A stretch of DNA of 64,000 nucleotides, taken from positions 446,976,822 to 447,040,821 of the forward strand of contig NC_057864.1 in the NCBI RefSeq assembly GCF_019393635.1, in the 5' to 3' direction. The position numbers and the translations under genes were made by a program. How positions within the stretch are numbered: position 1 is the first letter of the stretch; the number at the start of each line of letters is the position of its first letter. Origin of the DNA: Dromiciops gliroides. Lineage: Eukaryota; Chordata; Mammalia; Microbiotheria; Microbiotheriidae. The notes under the pieces are model-generated. The model did no database searches. It saw only the letters and a program-made list of their open reading frames with translations, and was not told the DNA's origin. Below are positions 1 through 13,300 of this stretch, piece after piece.

Positions 1-956
1 TGGGATGGTCACACCCTTGATCTTACCATCACCAAAACAGATCCAACTTCCACAGTCCAGACTGAGTTTCTTTTCTTACACTTAGACCCTCCTGTCCTAT
101 TACTCCCTTTGCCTTACACCTTTAAAACTTGTTTTGTTTCCCTTGTGTCTCTCTTGTTTTCCTAGTTCCATCACCCCTTCTCTAGTCTCACTTTACCCCC
201 TGACCTATTTGGACCCCAAACTTAATCACTCTCATGTCTGTCCTTGGGTTTCCTTCGCCTTTGTTCTCCTGCTTAAATCCCCACTTTGGATTCTCCCCAA
301 CCCAGCTCCTTTTCCCCCCAATTAGCTGTCACTGTTACATGCTGCTGAATGATGCTGGAGGAAGCTATAATCCTTGCTGAGTGGGTCTTTCAAAGAACTG
401 GTCAGGTGCCTCCATACCAGGGGCTTTCCTGATGCCCTTCACCTCCCCAAAGTTCCTCAAGGGCATGGGCTGCCTGATCTTTGCCTTTTTATCCCTATCA
501 CATGTTGGGCACTTAATAAAATGCTGTCAGGTTAAATTGAGGTGAATTTCTTGTAGGTTTCTCACTTGCATTCTTCTTTGGAAAGACTTGTCCTGTGGCA
601 TACTGAGTACTCAGTCTGTTGCAGTGCTAGAATTACTGTGTAGTTCAGTGAAAGAAGGTCTACAATCTCTGGTGCAGGGGGAGGTGGAGGGAAAGACTGG
701 GCTCTTTCAGTGCATGGACCTGGGGCAGCATGGAGGCTCTAGGCAGAGTTGAGCCTGATGGTGATGCCGGTATTCTTTGATGGCAGGGTAGTTGGTGACA
801 TTCAGACAAGGTGGTTCTGCCATTGGAGCAGTCCATACCACGGAGAACGCGATCTGCTGGTTTTCTCTGACCAGTTTTTAGGCTGGGAATATTCTGTTCC
901 ATCAGGTGCTCTTCTACAATGTCTTTTTTTTCTTTCTCTGTGCATACAATAAATAG
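1..956. other. WDR3 intron; L2-like 3' end in first half
   Basis: No coding exon is recognised. Positions 420-540 resemble the 3' end of an L2 LINE (gggcacttaataaaatgctg). 541-956 shows nothing assignable apart from the pyrimidine tract before the WDR3 acceptor. Confidence 0.4.
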
Positions 957-1070
957 ATGAAAGACCTTGACGAACCCAATTCAAAGAAGAGCAGAGGATC
1001 TTCACTTGGGATGCTGGGGACTCATGAAACAGAGACTGGGGACCCTGAAGCGGATGAAGACCCTGAGGAT
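957..1070 (+). CDS. WDR3: WDR3 exon (acidic linker after first propeller)
   Basis: 114 nt, phase 0 at both ends, acceptor aataaatag and donor GTAATG. It encodes an acidic, poorly structured stretch ([11 protein letters not shown] ... [10 protein letters not shown]). It is the first WDR3 exon in the window; the preceding blade exon is not found in 1-956. Confidence 0.9.
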
Positions 1071-4000
1071 GTAATGGTCCATTCTTAAAATTTCTCCTTC
1101 CCAAGGCTCATGGGTTAAAGGTGTGGGGACGTCCACATGCCACACTTTAGGGAACGCCAGTCACCCTTCCTCTGAATCCCACTGTTCACTTGTTTGTTTT
1201 TCCTCCCAAAGATGTGGCAGAGCCCGCCTTTTACCACCGTGTCTTCTCTTGCTTCCTTTTTAGCGTATTCTTTCATGTAGCAAAGTGGGTTCCATAATGC
1301 GGGAAGGAAGAGACCGAGTTGTGAATCTTGCTGTTGACCGGACAGGCAGGATTCTTGCTTGTCATGTAAGTGATAAACATAACAAGGAAGAGAAAATTCC
1401 TTCTTTTTTTTCTAAGGATCCTGTTAATTCATTTCAGAGCATTGTCCAGACATTTACATTTGAAGGTCCCGACTTTGTTCTTGGTATATACCCCCATTTT
1501 AGAGATGAGTTAACTGAGGTTCTAAGCAATTACCGGGCTTGATATAGAATCATAGCTTTAGAGTTAGAAGAGACCTTAGGAAACAGATCAGTCCTCATCT
1601 AGTTTTATTGACCCTGATGTAACCTTCCCTTCTTATACAGACAGTTCTTGCTTCATGTAAATTCAGGTTATGCAAATTTGACTTAGTACAGTACCACGCA
1701 CTGGCTTGGTGTACCTGGCATCCTACCAAAACATCCCAAAAAACTAACCCCACCCCCTGCCTGCCTCAAAGCGAAAGCAGAAGAAATGAATGTGAGGAGA
1801 GACCACCACTGGTGGATTAGGGCTTGGCTTTGAGACCTGGTACTGAGAGAGGAGACTTTTGCCCTACTCTTCCCACCTGCCCATGTGTCCTGACCACACT
1901 TGGGTAAATTTATCTCCAGCCCCTCTGTATCACCTGTCCTCTCCAGTCTGTCCATGTCTGCTCCCCACATGTTCTTCCTCTCAGTTCTGGACAGGCCCCT
2001 ACATGGCTGGACCTGGCCCCCATGTGTTCTTCCTGCTCCTACTTCTCTGTCCCTGGTCCCCATGTGTCCTTGAACTATATGGTAGCCCTCTCCCTCCCTT
2101 CCTCTCTCCTTCCCTCCCTTCTCTACATCTGTGGGCAAATTCATATTATGTGAAAAATTGCTTTATGTGGAGGTCTGCAAAACGGTCCACTTAACATAAA
2201 GTGAGAACTGTTTGTCCATGTGATCTAGTAGCACCATTGTAAATATCCACTCTACAGCTTCAAATCTGGGTAGTTTAAAATGGCCCTAAGTGGAAATATC
2301 ATTTAATCCAGTCTCCTCATTGAAAAGATAAGGAAACTGGGGCCTCACAGATTGAATGTTTCCCCCAGTGTTATACTAGAGTAAGTAGCAGAGCCAGGAT
2401 TTGAACCCAGCTCCTTTCATTCTCAATTTAGTACTCATTGCCATTGTACTCCAGCCTCTGTCAGGGAAGAAGAGTTGGACTGAGACTTGACTGTAGATAA
2501 AATAGACTAAAATATTTTTCCTTGTTGTTGGATTAATATCAATCTGTTTGCCTCTTACAGGGAACCGATTCTATTTTAGAAGTGTTTTGTATTCTTTCCA
2601 AAGAGGAAATTCAGAAGAAAATGGATAAGAAAATTAAGAAAGCCAGAAAAAAGGCTAATAAGTAAGTGCTATCAGCTTGTTTCAACTACAAATGTATGGC
2701 ACAATCCATATTTTACATAGGGAAATTGAAATTTCATTTAGAGGAATGAGATTCCCCCACGCCCCATTTTTAAAGGCAGTAATTAGTGGCAAAACGTAGG
2801 TTGTCATCAGATATCTCCTATGAACAAAGGGATGTTGCCTTTATCTGGGGTCCAGCTTACAAATTGCTTAGTTTTTTATTTGTTGTTGTTGTTGTTTTAT
2901 TTTGTTTTTTGAGGGGCAATGAGGGTTAAGTGACTTGCCCAAGATCATACAGCTAGTAAGTGTCAAGTTTCTGAGGCTGGATTTGAACTCAGGTCCTCCT
3001 GAATCCAGGGCATTTGCTTTATTGTGCCACCTAGCTGCCCCCAAGTTGCTTAGTTCTGACTGGGCAATAAATTTTCGATAAGGGACAGGAGCCTGAGTAG
3101 AAGAAGGCTGTTCAGTTGTCTAAGGCTGGTAAGATAACCACATGCTTTAGGTTCCTGAGGCCAATGCAGCTTCACAGACCAATTTCTGAAAGCATTAAGC
3201 AAATAATTTTTCATTGGCTTTCTGTAACAGGTCATTCTTTTTTTTTTAATGAAAAAAATATATATGTTTTAGTTCCAAATTCTCTTCATCCCCCACCCAC
3301 AGCAAAAACAAATAATACCCATTATACTTAATAATCTCATTGTTTCTTAATGGACTTTTGCAGGTCCCACTGGACCCTTCCTTATATTATCAGTACAGTA
3401 ATATATAAGTTGCTCTAGCTATCCATTACATTGAGTTACTTTTCTTAGAAAAACTTGTTAGAGAAGATACTTCATTTCGAGAACTCATTTTAATCTGATC
3501 TGTCTGCTTTATTTGTTTATTTATTTATTTAATTGTTGCTTTGTACACAGGGCGTACACAGGGCACATACACAAGAACTATTCCTCCCTACCCATTTTTG
3601 GTGTGTTTTACTTGTCTGCCTATGGCATGGGCAGATGTTTCGTTAACTTTCTCTTGAGTTCCACTGTCAAAAGAAATTCTTAAGAATTTTAATAAAAACA
3701 CTTGTTCTTGGTTTCTTGGTATCTTGGACCACATTGGGATTCTTTTAATGGAAAGATGCTCTGAGAAATAGTTTTTTTTTTTTTTAAGAAGTGTGAATTT
3801 TAGGGTATTTTTTTTCCTAGATTAAGTTCTGGCGAAGGGGAACAAGAGGATCTTGAGGTCAGTATGTCTCTGCAAGATGAGATCCAGCGGGTAGCTAACA
3901 TCAAAGCTTCAGCCAAGATCAAGTGAGTGAATGTGATATTAGTTCTCATACAAATTTCTGCAGTTACATTTTCATTTCATCCAAAAGATTGAGTGTGTCC

Positions 4001-7000
4001 TCGATTATCATAGCCCAGCTCCTCTGCTGCAGGTTTGTTCTCATCCTTGCAGTCAGTAATTTTATATTATTCTATATCTCCTGCACACCTTACAGAGAAT
4101 TTTGGTTTTATATTTAATACATTTATTATGTATTTTGTGTTAGAATTATCTGCGTATGTAGGCATGATAGTCTTCAGAGTTATTTACAATTGAATGTCCC
4201 ATTGATGTGTTCTCCATCCAGATTGGCCAGAGTATTCTGAACAATAAGAAAAGGACATTTGTGTCTAGAGATGGGACTGGCTTAAGGCTGGAGTCTATGT
4301 TTATTTTATCCCACACAGGTCCTTTGACTTGATTCATTCTCCCCATGGAGGCTTGAAAGCTATCTTCCTGCTGCAAAACAACCTCGTGGAGGTATATACA
4401 TTGAACCCCTCTACTCCTGCCCCACAGCCCATCAGGACAGCCAGGATCACCATTGGGGGCCACCGCAGTGATGTCCGGACCCTGTCATTTAGTTCTGACA
4501 ATATCGCCGTCCTTTCAGCGGCTGCTGATTCTGTCAAGATATGGAACCGGTTTGTGAATCCACTTTTCCTAGTAGCCGCTCCCCATAGGCCAGAGTACTC
4601 TCCTTGTCTTTGTCCTGTGATTTAATTTTAAAAGCTTATTGGTTCCCCAAGCACCAAGCTCATTTCCTTAGAAATTCAGCTGGTGTGACATTTCTTTCTT
4701 TCTTTCTTTTTTTATTCTAACTAGACACTGAGTTTATAAAGGGAGGTTGAACTTTGCTTTGGTACTTCATATTAAATAATCTTTAAATAAAATTTTTTTA
4801 TAATACTATAAAAAGAAATTTGGACCGGAGTAATATACATTTAAATCTTATTATTAATATAGTTTATGTTAATTGTACTGATTATAATCATTAAGTTATT
4901 TCAATTAAAACAATACCAAAATTACATTATTTCAATAATGGTATACCTAATAATTATTAATGATCATTAATTATATGGCTACATGTCATTGGTAATGACA
5001 CCTACATAATGGACTTTATAATTTGCAAAGCATTTTACACAAAGAACATCATTTTGGTCTTAAAACAAAGCTTCGGGGAAGGTACCACTAGTAATCACTG
5101 TTTTTCAGATGAGGAAACTAAGGCTGCGAGAAGTTCAGTGAGGGCAGGATCAGAAATCAGAAATGGGATTTGCTTCATCGGGTTGTCAGACATCATTGCT
5201 GTCATCTTGGCATGTTGACCTTTCGTTGGTCCCATGTTGTGTGAAGAAATGTCCAGATGAATGTGGAGAATCTGTTAGGACACTCAGGGATGTTTGAGAA
5301 TGTGCATCTTTTGTTTTTAGATTAAGAAGTTGTCATCTTGAACATTGCCATTCTTGTCAATTAGTTGACTTTGCTTTGTCTGTTCCTTCCCACCCCCCAC
5401 CCCCCGCCTTACTGATTTTTGAGTCCTGGGTTCCTAAGGCTTTCCACATCTTTTAACACTGAGCCCTATAAGACCAACTTAACTGTTGAAATGTCTAATG
5501 ATGAGCTTTGGATCTGAGGTTTCTTGAAGCGGTACAGCCTCTGAATATTTTACATCTGAAAGGGAGAAAAGGTTCTTTCTTTCTTTGCTTACTTAGGAAG
5601 TTAGAGAAGATGCCTTCTGAGGTCCTTTCCAGCTCTAATCTCTAATCCTATGATCTTTCCTTTCTTATAGGTCTACCCTGCAGTGTATTCGGACAATGAC
5701 TTGCGAATACGCTCTCTGTTCGCTATTTGTTCCTGGAGATCGGCAGGTGATCATAGGAACAAAGGTAAACAAAGATTTTGAACAAAGGATTTATAGGGTT
5801 CTTTCAGATCATTTTGTAAATGTCATTCTTTAATCAGGGGCAACTAGGTTTTTAATCAGCAGCAAATAACAAGAAAGGTACAGGTTCATCATCTTCTGAC
5901 TGTTGGATCATGCAGTTTGAAATGCTCATCATAATTTAAAGATAATATTTAATTGTAAAGTAACTTTTCAAAATAAAAGAAATTCTATTTAGGTAGCACT
6001 TTATCATTTAAGAGGCATCTTGGTTTAGTGGAAAGAATTGCGGTTAGATGACAAATAGTTCTACCAACCTTATACATGTGTAGCAAGAATCAGATTAAAC
6101 TATATAAAGTACTTTAAAATTTTAAAGCAAAATCTAAATATGAATAATATTATTTCTATGTAAGTTCTCTTCTTTGAGCCTCATAGTCATTATGAGGCTG
6201 AAAAGGAATCGTTTTATCCCTGTTTTATAGATGAAGAAACTGACACTTTAACTGAGGTTAAATGATTTGCTCAAAGTGTTACTGTCAGTAAATGATAGAG
6301 CCGTAATTAGAATTGCTCTCTCATGACTCACTATCAAATGCTCTTTCCTTTTTTTTGCCTCAGCATCCAATCAGTCAGCCAGTCAATCAAGCACATATGT
6401 GCCAGGCATGGTGCTAGGTGCTGGGGATAGGAAGACAAAATGGAACAAGCCCCACCATCATGGGGCAGCCACACGTACACTGAGAAGTGAATGCACAAGC
6501 AAACCGGAGAGGATCCAGGAAGAGGGGGTAGCCATGTGAACAGTTGAGAAAGATGAGGGTGGAAAACAAACAGATCATTCACTGGTCATTTTGGAGAGCT
6601 CTCTGCTGCTTATTGTAATGGGTTGAGAAATGAGTCAAGAGAGTTGAGTTTTCTAGGAATTTCATTGTGAAAGAGAAGAGATAAAGGGTGGTTGTGATAG
6701 CTTGAGGGGATACCAAGGTCCAGTGGCAAGATAAAAAATGTTGATAAAAGTATTAACTCGGACTCATTGTTAGCAAATTACCAGCAAAATAACTTCACTT
6801 TGGGGAAGTGATTTCTGCAGCTCAGCCTGATTTCAATGCTCCTTGCCCTCCATTTATCAGCTTGTACAATTGCTAATCAGTCTTAAGTTCCTTTTGATTA
6901 GCCAGCTCCTCTGTTCTTCCTGTTCCCATTTTAAAGTTTGGAAAACTGGGTATAGATAAAAGTGTCACTGTCACTCAGCATGCCAGTACACAGTCTGCAG

Positions 7001-10000
7001 ACTGGAACTGGGGATATGTTCCTTAACCCACTCAACCTAACCCACTTGTCTGGTCAATAATGCCACTGTGTCCCGGGCTATTCATTGTTTATCTTTTCAG
7101 ACAGGGAAGCTACAGCTTTACGACTTGGCCTCAGGAAATTTGCTGGAGACACTTGAAGCACATGATGGAGCTCTATGGTCAATTTCACTCTCTCCAGATC
7201 AGGTAACTGAACAAAATGCCCAGTGTTCCCTTCTCCCTCAGAACTTCACAGCTCCGTTCTTAGGGTCATGCTTTGCAGCAGCCTTGAATGCCTTTCTTGG
7301 GATTTCTTTGCCAAGAGGTGCCATTTTGGAGACGTGGTCTGGTCTAGATCTTGAGACCCCTTTTGTGACATTATTTCCAGATAAGAATGTCTCTTAGGAA
7401 ATAAATTCTCTTTTATCTTCTTCCTTATATAACCTTTATATATAGCCGATCATTCCTCCCCTTCTTCCCTATTGTATCTGAGTTCCTGTCTCTAGAAGTA
7501 TCTAGGAGACTTCAGAGCAAAACCCCTACATAATTATATGACTGTTCTTTTAAGCAAATATACCAGAACCCAGATCATCTAACCATTGTCATTCTTTTCA
7601 AAATAATTAGGCAGTATAGATTTCTTCCATTGATTCTTTGACTGGTTAGAACATTTTGGGGGCTCCTGTGAAATTGTGGTCACTAATGGTAGCATGTGCT
7701 TTTGAATATTATCATTAATGGAAGTTCTGATTGGGTTTAGGTTATATGTGACAATATATAAGTCTCAGTAATTATAACTTCCCACAACCTGCTGTTGATA
7801 TTTGGTTAAAGAGAAATGACGTGAATGGGGGTGGGGGGCAACCACTGGCAGCTATTTAAACTAAGGGAAGGAGCTGAAGAGGAACCTCTCTGTACCAGCT
7901 TAAAGACCCTACTTGAAGAGGCTTTTTTTCCTCAGAGCGCAGTGGGCCCAAGACCTTTCACTAAGGCTGCAACTAGGAGTTTTCTCAAGTGACACCTATA
8001 GTTTGTATCCATAGGATAATCCCAGAGGGTTTTTTCCTGATTGCAGCCTCCATACCAGGTTGGTAAGATGGGAAGAGACCCTTTTTAGAATCCCATGTTG
8101 GAGCCAACCTTTGAGTTTTCCTTCCAGGTCCAGAGATGCTTAGGCTTCCAGAATTAATTTTTACTTCTTTTGTCTTTCAAGCGTGGCTTTGTAACTGGTG
8201 GTGCCGACAAAACTGTCAAGTTCTGGGATTTTGAGTTGGTGAAAGATGAAAACTGTGCCCAAAAGAGGTGAGTGTGATAATTTTTGAGTAATGGCATGGG
8301 ATCCAGAGGAGAAGATATCGTTTTGGGTTTTGTTTGTTTTTCTTTTTTAAATAAATAATCCTAGACTTTCAGAGGCATATGGTATCACAGAAGTAATTGA
8401 GACCTTCTTTTCTTGGATGGTGCTAGGCTTTCTGTGAAGCAGACCCGTATCTTACAGCTTGATGAAGAAGTGCTCTGTGTGCGCTATTCCCCGAATCAAA
8501 AGGTGCTGGCTGTGTCTTTGCTGGACTGTACAGTGAAAATCTTCTACGTTGACACTTTGAAGGTACGAACTGGTGATCAAGTGTCTGTTTCCTCCCCTTT
8601 GTATGCTTTTTTTAAAAACTGGTAAATGAGTCATTTGTTAAGTGAATAATTTTATATGGGGATGAGATAGAGATGTGGGTTTCTGTTTAAATAATCATAA
8701 TTTGAATCATTAAGAGAATCACTCTCTAATTTTATTTACTTTACAAACTTGGTTTGTAATATACCAGGCTTGCTTAAAAGCAAAGTGTACTTGTATCCTC
8801 AGGTTCTTAAGATTCTAAGGAAGCCTCCCAGCTATGCTAGAGAATGAGTCTCTTTTAAGTCAAGTAAACAAGCATTTATTAATCAATTTCTATGTACCAA
8901 GCATTGGGGATACAAAGAAAGGCAAAAAATGGTCCCTGTTTTCAAGGTACTCACAGTCTAATGGAGGAAACACCCTGCAAATAATTATGTACAACCAAGA
9001 TAAGATAATTTGGAGATCATCAACAGAGCAAAGGCCCTAGTATTAAGGGGGATCAGGAAAGGCTTCTAGTAGATGGGAGGATTTTAGCAGGGAATTGCAG
9101 GAAACCAGGAGGCAGTGAAGAGGAGGAAGAAATTTCCAGGCAGGGGACAGCCAGGGAGACCCCACAATAAGCACTTAGTCATCTTCTGTTTGCAAAGTCT
9201 TTGTATTTAGGGACCTCAGGATTGTAGCTACGGCAGCTGATTTTTCAGTGTCGCCTAGAGCTGTGGCCTACCATAAGGTGGTCTACGTTCAAGAGATCTA
9301 AGTGATTTCAAATTTTATTAGGCATCTCAGTTATGTATCCAATTGAACAAATATTGAGGAAGCTATTGTGCAAAGCACTCTGCTAGGCATGCAGTGGATT
9401 TAAAACCATGGTCGTCTTAGGGTTGATATTTGATCATTTGGACATTGGAAAAAAGTAAACACTGCACTCAATGTTACATTTAGACCTTAGGATGGAAAAT
9501 TGTATCTATATTTTGAAAATGTAAGCTAAATTATTGTTTTTCTTCTTTTGTTTTTTATACTTAGTTTTTTCTCTCTTTATATGGACACAAACTACCTGTT
9601 CTGTGCATGGACATCTCTTATGTAAGTAAAGCTTTAAAAGGTTCCAGAAGCTAGCTATTGTCCTCAAATCAGAGGATGAACATTCTGAGATAATGGTTGG
9701 CTGAGGGGGCTCCTTGATTTTTTCATTAAAGATAACTTCAAGCCATCTCACCCCTACCTTTGAACATCAGGGGCTCTCTGTAAAAGGGAGTTCTGGATCA
9801 TGTAATCCACAGGGTTGTTTGGGGGAATGGGCTTTGTAAACCTCATAGTGCTGTGGAAATTAGTATTAACAATTCCTTTCTTGGACTTTTATCATAGGAT
9901 GGGGCACTAATAGCAACTGGTTCTGCAGACAGGAATGTGAAAATCTGGGGCTTAGATTTTGGGGACTGCCATAGATCTCTCTTTGCCCACGATGACAGGT

Positions 10001-10270
10001 AAGCAGAGGTCCTCTCACACAAAAGCAACCATAAAGCCGCTTTTTGAGTCACCCCTCATGCTGTCCATATCTGGTCTAAGTCTATTTAGCCTCATGTACA
10101 CAGTGACATACTTGGCAAAGAGAAGTCCAGGGGGCAGCTAGGTGGCGCAGTGGATAAAGCACCAGCCCTGGATTCAGAAGGACCTGAGTTCAAATCCGGC
10201 CTCAGACACTTGACACTTACTAGCTGTGTGGCCCTGAGCAAGTCAGTTAACCCTCATTGCACCCCCCCCC

Positions 10271-10307
<37 letters not shown>

Positions 10308-13300
10308 TAAAAAACAAAAAAGAAACCAAAGAGAAGTCCGACGTGGCCAACAAAGACTATATCTGCTTTCCTGGGGACAGCCACTCAGCTCTTCATTCCT
10401 GCACGGCTTTTTACTGCAAGGGTACTTTCACTACCTTGGAGACTTACATCTGGGTATTTATCTCACTTTCAGTGTCATGTATCTGCAATTTGTACCCAAG
10501 TCTCATCTCTTCTTCACTGCTGGGAAAGACCACAAGATTAAACAGTGGGATGCAGATAGGTTTGAACACGTGCAGACCTTGGAGGTAATCTGCTGACCCA
10601 TGGTCCTGAGCCTTGATCCCTCACTGTATTTTGTGTGAATAGTAATGAATGACTGCGTCATTCCTCACTTGCCTCCTTGTCTCCAGGGCCACCACCAGGA
10701 GGTATGGTGCTTGGCTGTTAGTCCTAATGGTGATTATGTTGTATCTTCATCCCATGACAAATCACTCCGACTATGGGAAAGAACAAAGGAACCACTCATC
10801 CTAGAGGAAGAACAAGAGATGGTAAGATGTCAGCTTGGGTTTCAGACATCTTAGCATTAAAGAGGCATGTCCAGAAATTAATCCAGCTGAAGGATTGTGG
10901 GTGGCCTCCTGTGGGGGAGAAAAGCTCATGCAGTTTTACAGAGCTAGTGCTGAGTGGCCAATTCAGGGGCCATCTGTCCACTTTCATAAAAAGCTTGTGT
11001 GTTCTCAACTTGTTCATCTTTTATGTCTTGGCAGCAAAGGGAAGCAGAATATGAGGAGAGTGTGGCCAAAGAAGCCCAGCCAGTAGTAAGTAAAGCTCTC
11101 CACCTACTTGAATAGGCTTTATAACTTGTTTTAAAGTAACAAATTCCCAAACTTGATTTGGGCATCCCTTGGCAGTAGTAAAAAATGGTATTCTGCAAAT
11201 GATTGACAGTTAAGTATGATTGTTTGTCTTGGAATTCAAGAAATGGCTTTACAAATCCCAATGCTATCCCTTAACCGCCTGTGTGACCATGGACACGTAA
11301 CCTAACCTCCCCGTCCCTCACTTCTCTAAACTACAAAATGAAAATGATACTTGTTTTGCCTGTTACAGGGTTCTTGTGAAGAGCAAACTTTGCAAACTGT
11401 AAAACACTCCAACTTGTTACAATAAGTTTAAACCTTGAGTTTGAAGAATTGTCATACCACCTCTAAAATTTTAGGAGATTGTTGGCAATTGTTTTTACTT
11501 CTGATATGGGGAATAAATCTGAAAGAAACTGAACAAATTGTCTCTCTTTTAGATATTATTGAGGGAGAACTTTTTTTTTACTTTTAAATTGTCTTAACAT
11601 GTAATTGGGGGAAAATAAAATGTCATTTTTTAAAAGAGGCATTAGATATTGAGAAGAAAGTTCTTCTAGAAGGATTTAAGTAATCAAATTTTTTTGTAGT
11701 TTTTGTGAGAACAACTTAAAGTATCTTTTTTCTTTATACAGGTTCCTGGCGAGGCTCAAGGTGATGCTTACTTTCCTGGAAAGAAAACTGTTGAAACTGT
11801 CAAAGCGGTAAGTTGGTATAGAAATAGAGAATCCTTATTTTCTTGGTACGGTCTCGACTTTCTTACAAATCTGCTTTCCTGCTTATCAGTCAAAAGGCCC
11901 TTTTGTGGCAGAGGAATGATGATCTGATGATGATGGTGCTCTCATAGCCAACAGCAGAGAGCAGCCTGGGAAGAAGAGCTCAAGGCTGGCTCCCCAGGAT
12001 GAACATCCCCACCAGCTGCCCTCCTTTAGATGTTGGATAGTGCAGCTTGAGTTAGGGACGTCAGTGATCTCTTCTCATTGAGCAAAACCAAAGAGTCCTG
12101 AGATGTTCTGAAATCCTTGTATAAAGGTTCAGTTTATTACTTAGTGCCTGGGTTGCAGGATTTTTCCAGTTGCATCTGGTTCAACTCAACCCAGCAAGGG
12201 TCTTGATTGGATCCTTCCAACCAGGCCTTCTGGTTTTAGTGGAGTTTGTTGTTTTAACTTCTCCCCTGGATGTCCTGGGCAGGCTGAGAGAATCATGGAG
12301 GCCATCGTGTTATACCGAGAAGAGACCGCAAAGAGGAAAGAACATGAAGCCATTTGTAAAGCCGCAGGGAAAGAGGTGAGAGAGACATTGATCTCCCTTC
12401 AGGAAGTGGGTTTATATAGAGTCGTCTCCTGAGTAGAGGCAGTGGGTCAGTGACATAGATGATATGTGTCAAAGGAGAAGAAGTAAATGTGGTGGGGGGG
12501 GGGGGGAGTGCTTACAATCTTAAACATTAAGAACAAGGCCTGAGGAGACTTGAGGGAGGGAGGGAGGTGAAGGAAAGTCTGGTTTCATGGAGAAAGGAAG
12601 GATGGGAAATTTTGGTAGGAGTCGAGTAGAGTCAAGTCTTCCTTTGATAAGCCCAACTACAGTAGGTTATATATCTGGTGGAAGTCAGACCTTGTTCGGG
12701 CAGCCCTTTGACCTGCTCTTTGAGCAAGAATTATTTCTGTGCTTTCTTGGTTGCAGTTAGCATGCTGCACGGATGTTAATCTGACAAAGGGCTCTGACGA
12801 ATAACATTTAACCTTGTTTTCTCCACAGGTTCCTCTGCCAGTTAACCCCATCTTATTGGCCTATGGAAACATCTCAGTGAGTAGAACCTAAGAGCTTCCA
12901 CCATTCCTCTTTGGACACCCTGAGGAGTACATTTTGTCCTTTCAGGACCAGGAAGGAAAAGGGCTTGGTGTTTGTGGGGAAAACATTTTGACTTTAAAAA
13001 TCTTAGCTAGATTTTTGTGTTCTTCTAAATATTTATTAGACATTATAAGTGGGCTTCTGGGTGCTCACAGTCATTGTCAAGACTCTCTTGTATGTTAATT
13101 CATTCATCTATTTACACTGAGGAAGATCCCTGAGTCATGCCGATTTCTTCCCCCCAAATGAGGTGGGAAGCTTTTGTAGTAGAACATGACATCTGTAAAA
13201 AGCTAATTAGCCAAAGGAGGACTACTGATATTCTTTTCATTCATTTACAGCCTTCTGCATACGTACTAGAAGTGTTTAAAGGAGTCAAGTCAAGGTGGGT

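Noticed and set aside
10150..10596. 148-codon frame joining a SINE to WDR3 exon 10473-10584
   Set aside because: The acceptor at 10472 gives the conserved exon; the upstream part is a SINE.
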